The translations under genes were made by a program, and so were the position numbers. Below the pieces are notes generated by a model. That model was not told the origin of the DNA and did not search any database. It saw nothing but the letters and a program-made list of their open reading frames with translations. Source: Lithodes maja (lineage: Eukaryota > Arthropoda > Malacostraca > Decapoda > Lithodidae). From it: a DNA stretch of 64,000 nucleotides. Shown here in pieces: positions 63,458-64,000 of the stretch (its first letter is position 1; each line of letters begins with the position of its first letter). The stretch is taken from contig JBAKBP010007452.1 of assembly GCA_037953745.1 (NCBI GenBank), positions 1 through 64,000 of the forward strand, given 5' to 3'.

Positions 63458-64000
63458 CTAATAATCATAGTGAAAGTACCAAAGACTGACAATATGTATG
63501 TATATAGGCAACAAGTGGAAATAAAACAATGTACAGGTGTATTGTGATAAAAAAATCATGTATTATGAAAACATATATAAATAAGTGAAAAAAGACACAA
63601 TAAATTGTATATAAAACGTTTACAAAGCATATAACTAAGTGAAAGTGACACATGACATAATATTAGATGGCCAAAGTATAATAAACACCTGTGATAACGA
63701 ATAATCAGTGCCTAATATAACAATAACCTACCTCAATTACTAATAAAATGTACCGTATCAAGTGAAAATGAGCATTATCAGTGACAGTGACACTCTCTCA
63801 AGCATATTTACCAAAGTGAAAGTGACACACGAACTAATATTAGATGGCCAAAGTATAATAAACACCTGTGATAACGAATAATCAGTGCCTAATATAACAA
63901 TAACCTACCTCAATTACTCATAAAAACTACGGTATCGAGTGAAAATGTGAAATATTTGTTACAATGATAGCCTAATACACATATTTTATATAATTGGACT
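63458..64000. other. AT-rich 3' flank with a 177-bp spaced duplication
   Basis: 63639-63760 and 63816-63935 repeat each other at about 93% (GTGAAAGTGACACA, TAATATTAGATGGCCAAAG, AACACCTGTGATAACGAAT). AATAAA-type signals follow the stop (63525, 63599). No gene was seen. Confidence 0.7.

Overview
The window is eukaryotic and repeat-dense. It looks like a malacostracan crustacean, probably a decapod, or at least an arthropod. The grounds are short TTAGG-type telomeric arrays, a furrowed-type cell-surface lectin gene with very long introns, tRNA-derived SINEs, abundant minisatellites, CR1-like and Ty3/Gypsy elements, and many families of small elements inserted at TTAA. No prokaryotic signals (operons, Shine-Dalgarno sites, CRISPR) are present. 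Species was not determined.

The main host gene runs on the minus strand from beyond 58.5 kb down to 36.6 kb, possibly to 31.25 kb. Its exons are 58265-58477 and 53760-53977 (the two halves of an F-type/fucolectin-like FTP domain), 52294-52505 and 51121-51329 (the two halves of a C-type lectin domain), 50071-50247 and 48728-48907 (two sushi/CCP modules), 38631-38945 (Pro/Arg/Gly/Asn-rich linker) and 36570-36651 (transmembrane helix). A candidate cytoplasmic-tail exon lies at 31251-31392. All splice phases join in frame. The signal-peptide exon lies outside the window. The order FTP, C-type lectin, CCP, TM is that of the insect furrowed protein or its close paralogue. Several introns carry decayed partial copies of the adjacent exon edge with its splice site.

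Region 1-10583 is a reverse-strand Ty3/Gypsy element with LTRs at 1-709 (partial) and 8765-10583. It is broken by a CR1-like element (1197-4386) and by a 600-bp TTAA-flanked element (6861-7460). A forward copy of the same broad family lies at 16477-24606, with near-identical LTRs and one continuous 1,248-residue frame. Both copies have a SCAN-like gag. In both, integrase C-terminal motifs lie upstream of the RT/RNase H remnants, which recalls the Gmr1-like order.

Region 10.6-16.4 kb holds non-LTR relics, a TTAA MITE, a 46-bp perfect palindrome and a SINE head. From 24.6 to 61.4 kb, TTAA-flanked families (called X, Y, U, V and T here), a family Z with long terminal inverted repeats and a family W lie between minisatellites with units of 18, 20, 26, 33, 34, about 46 and about 113 bp. 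Several are nested inside one another, which gives a relative age order. A second CR1-like copy (39898-42795) sits inside an X element.

At 61985-63457 (+) an intact frame encodes an acidic, Arg/Gly/Pro-rich protein ending in a piggyBac-type cysteine-rich domain but with no DDE catalytic core. It lies just downstream of CCC-terminated repeats that resemble a piggyBac end.
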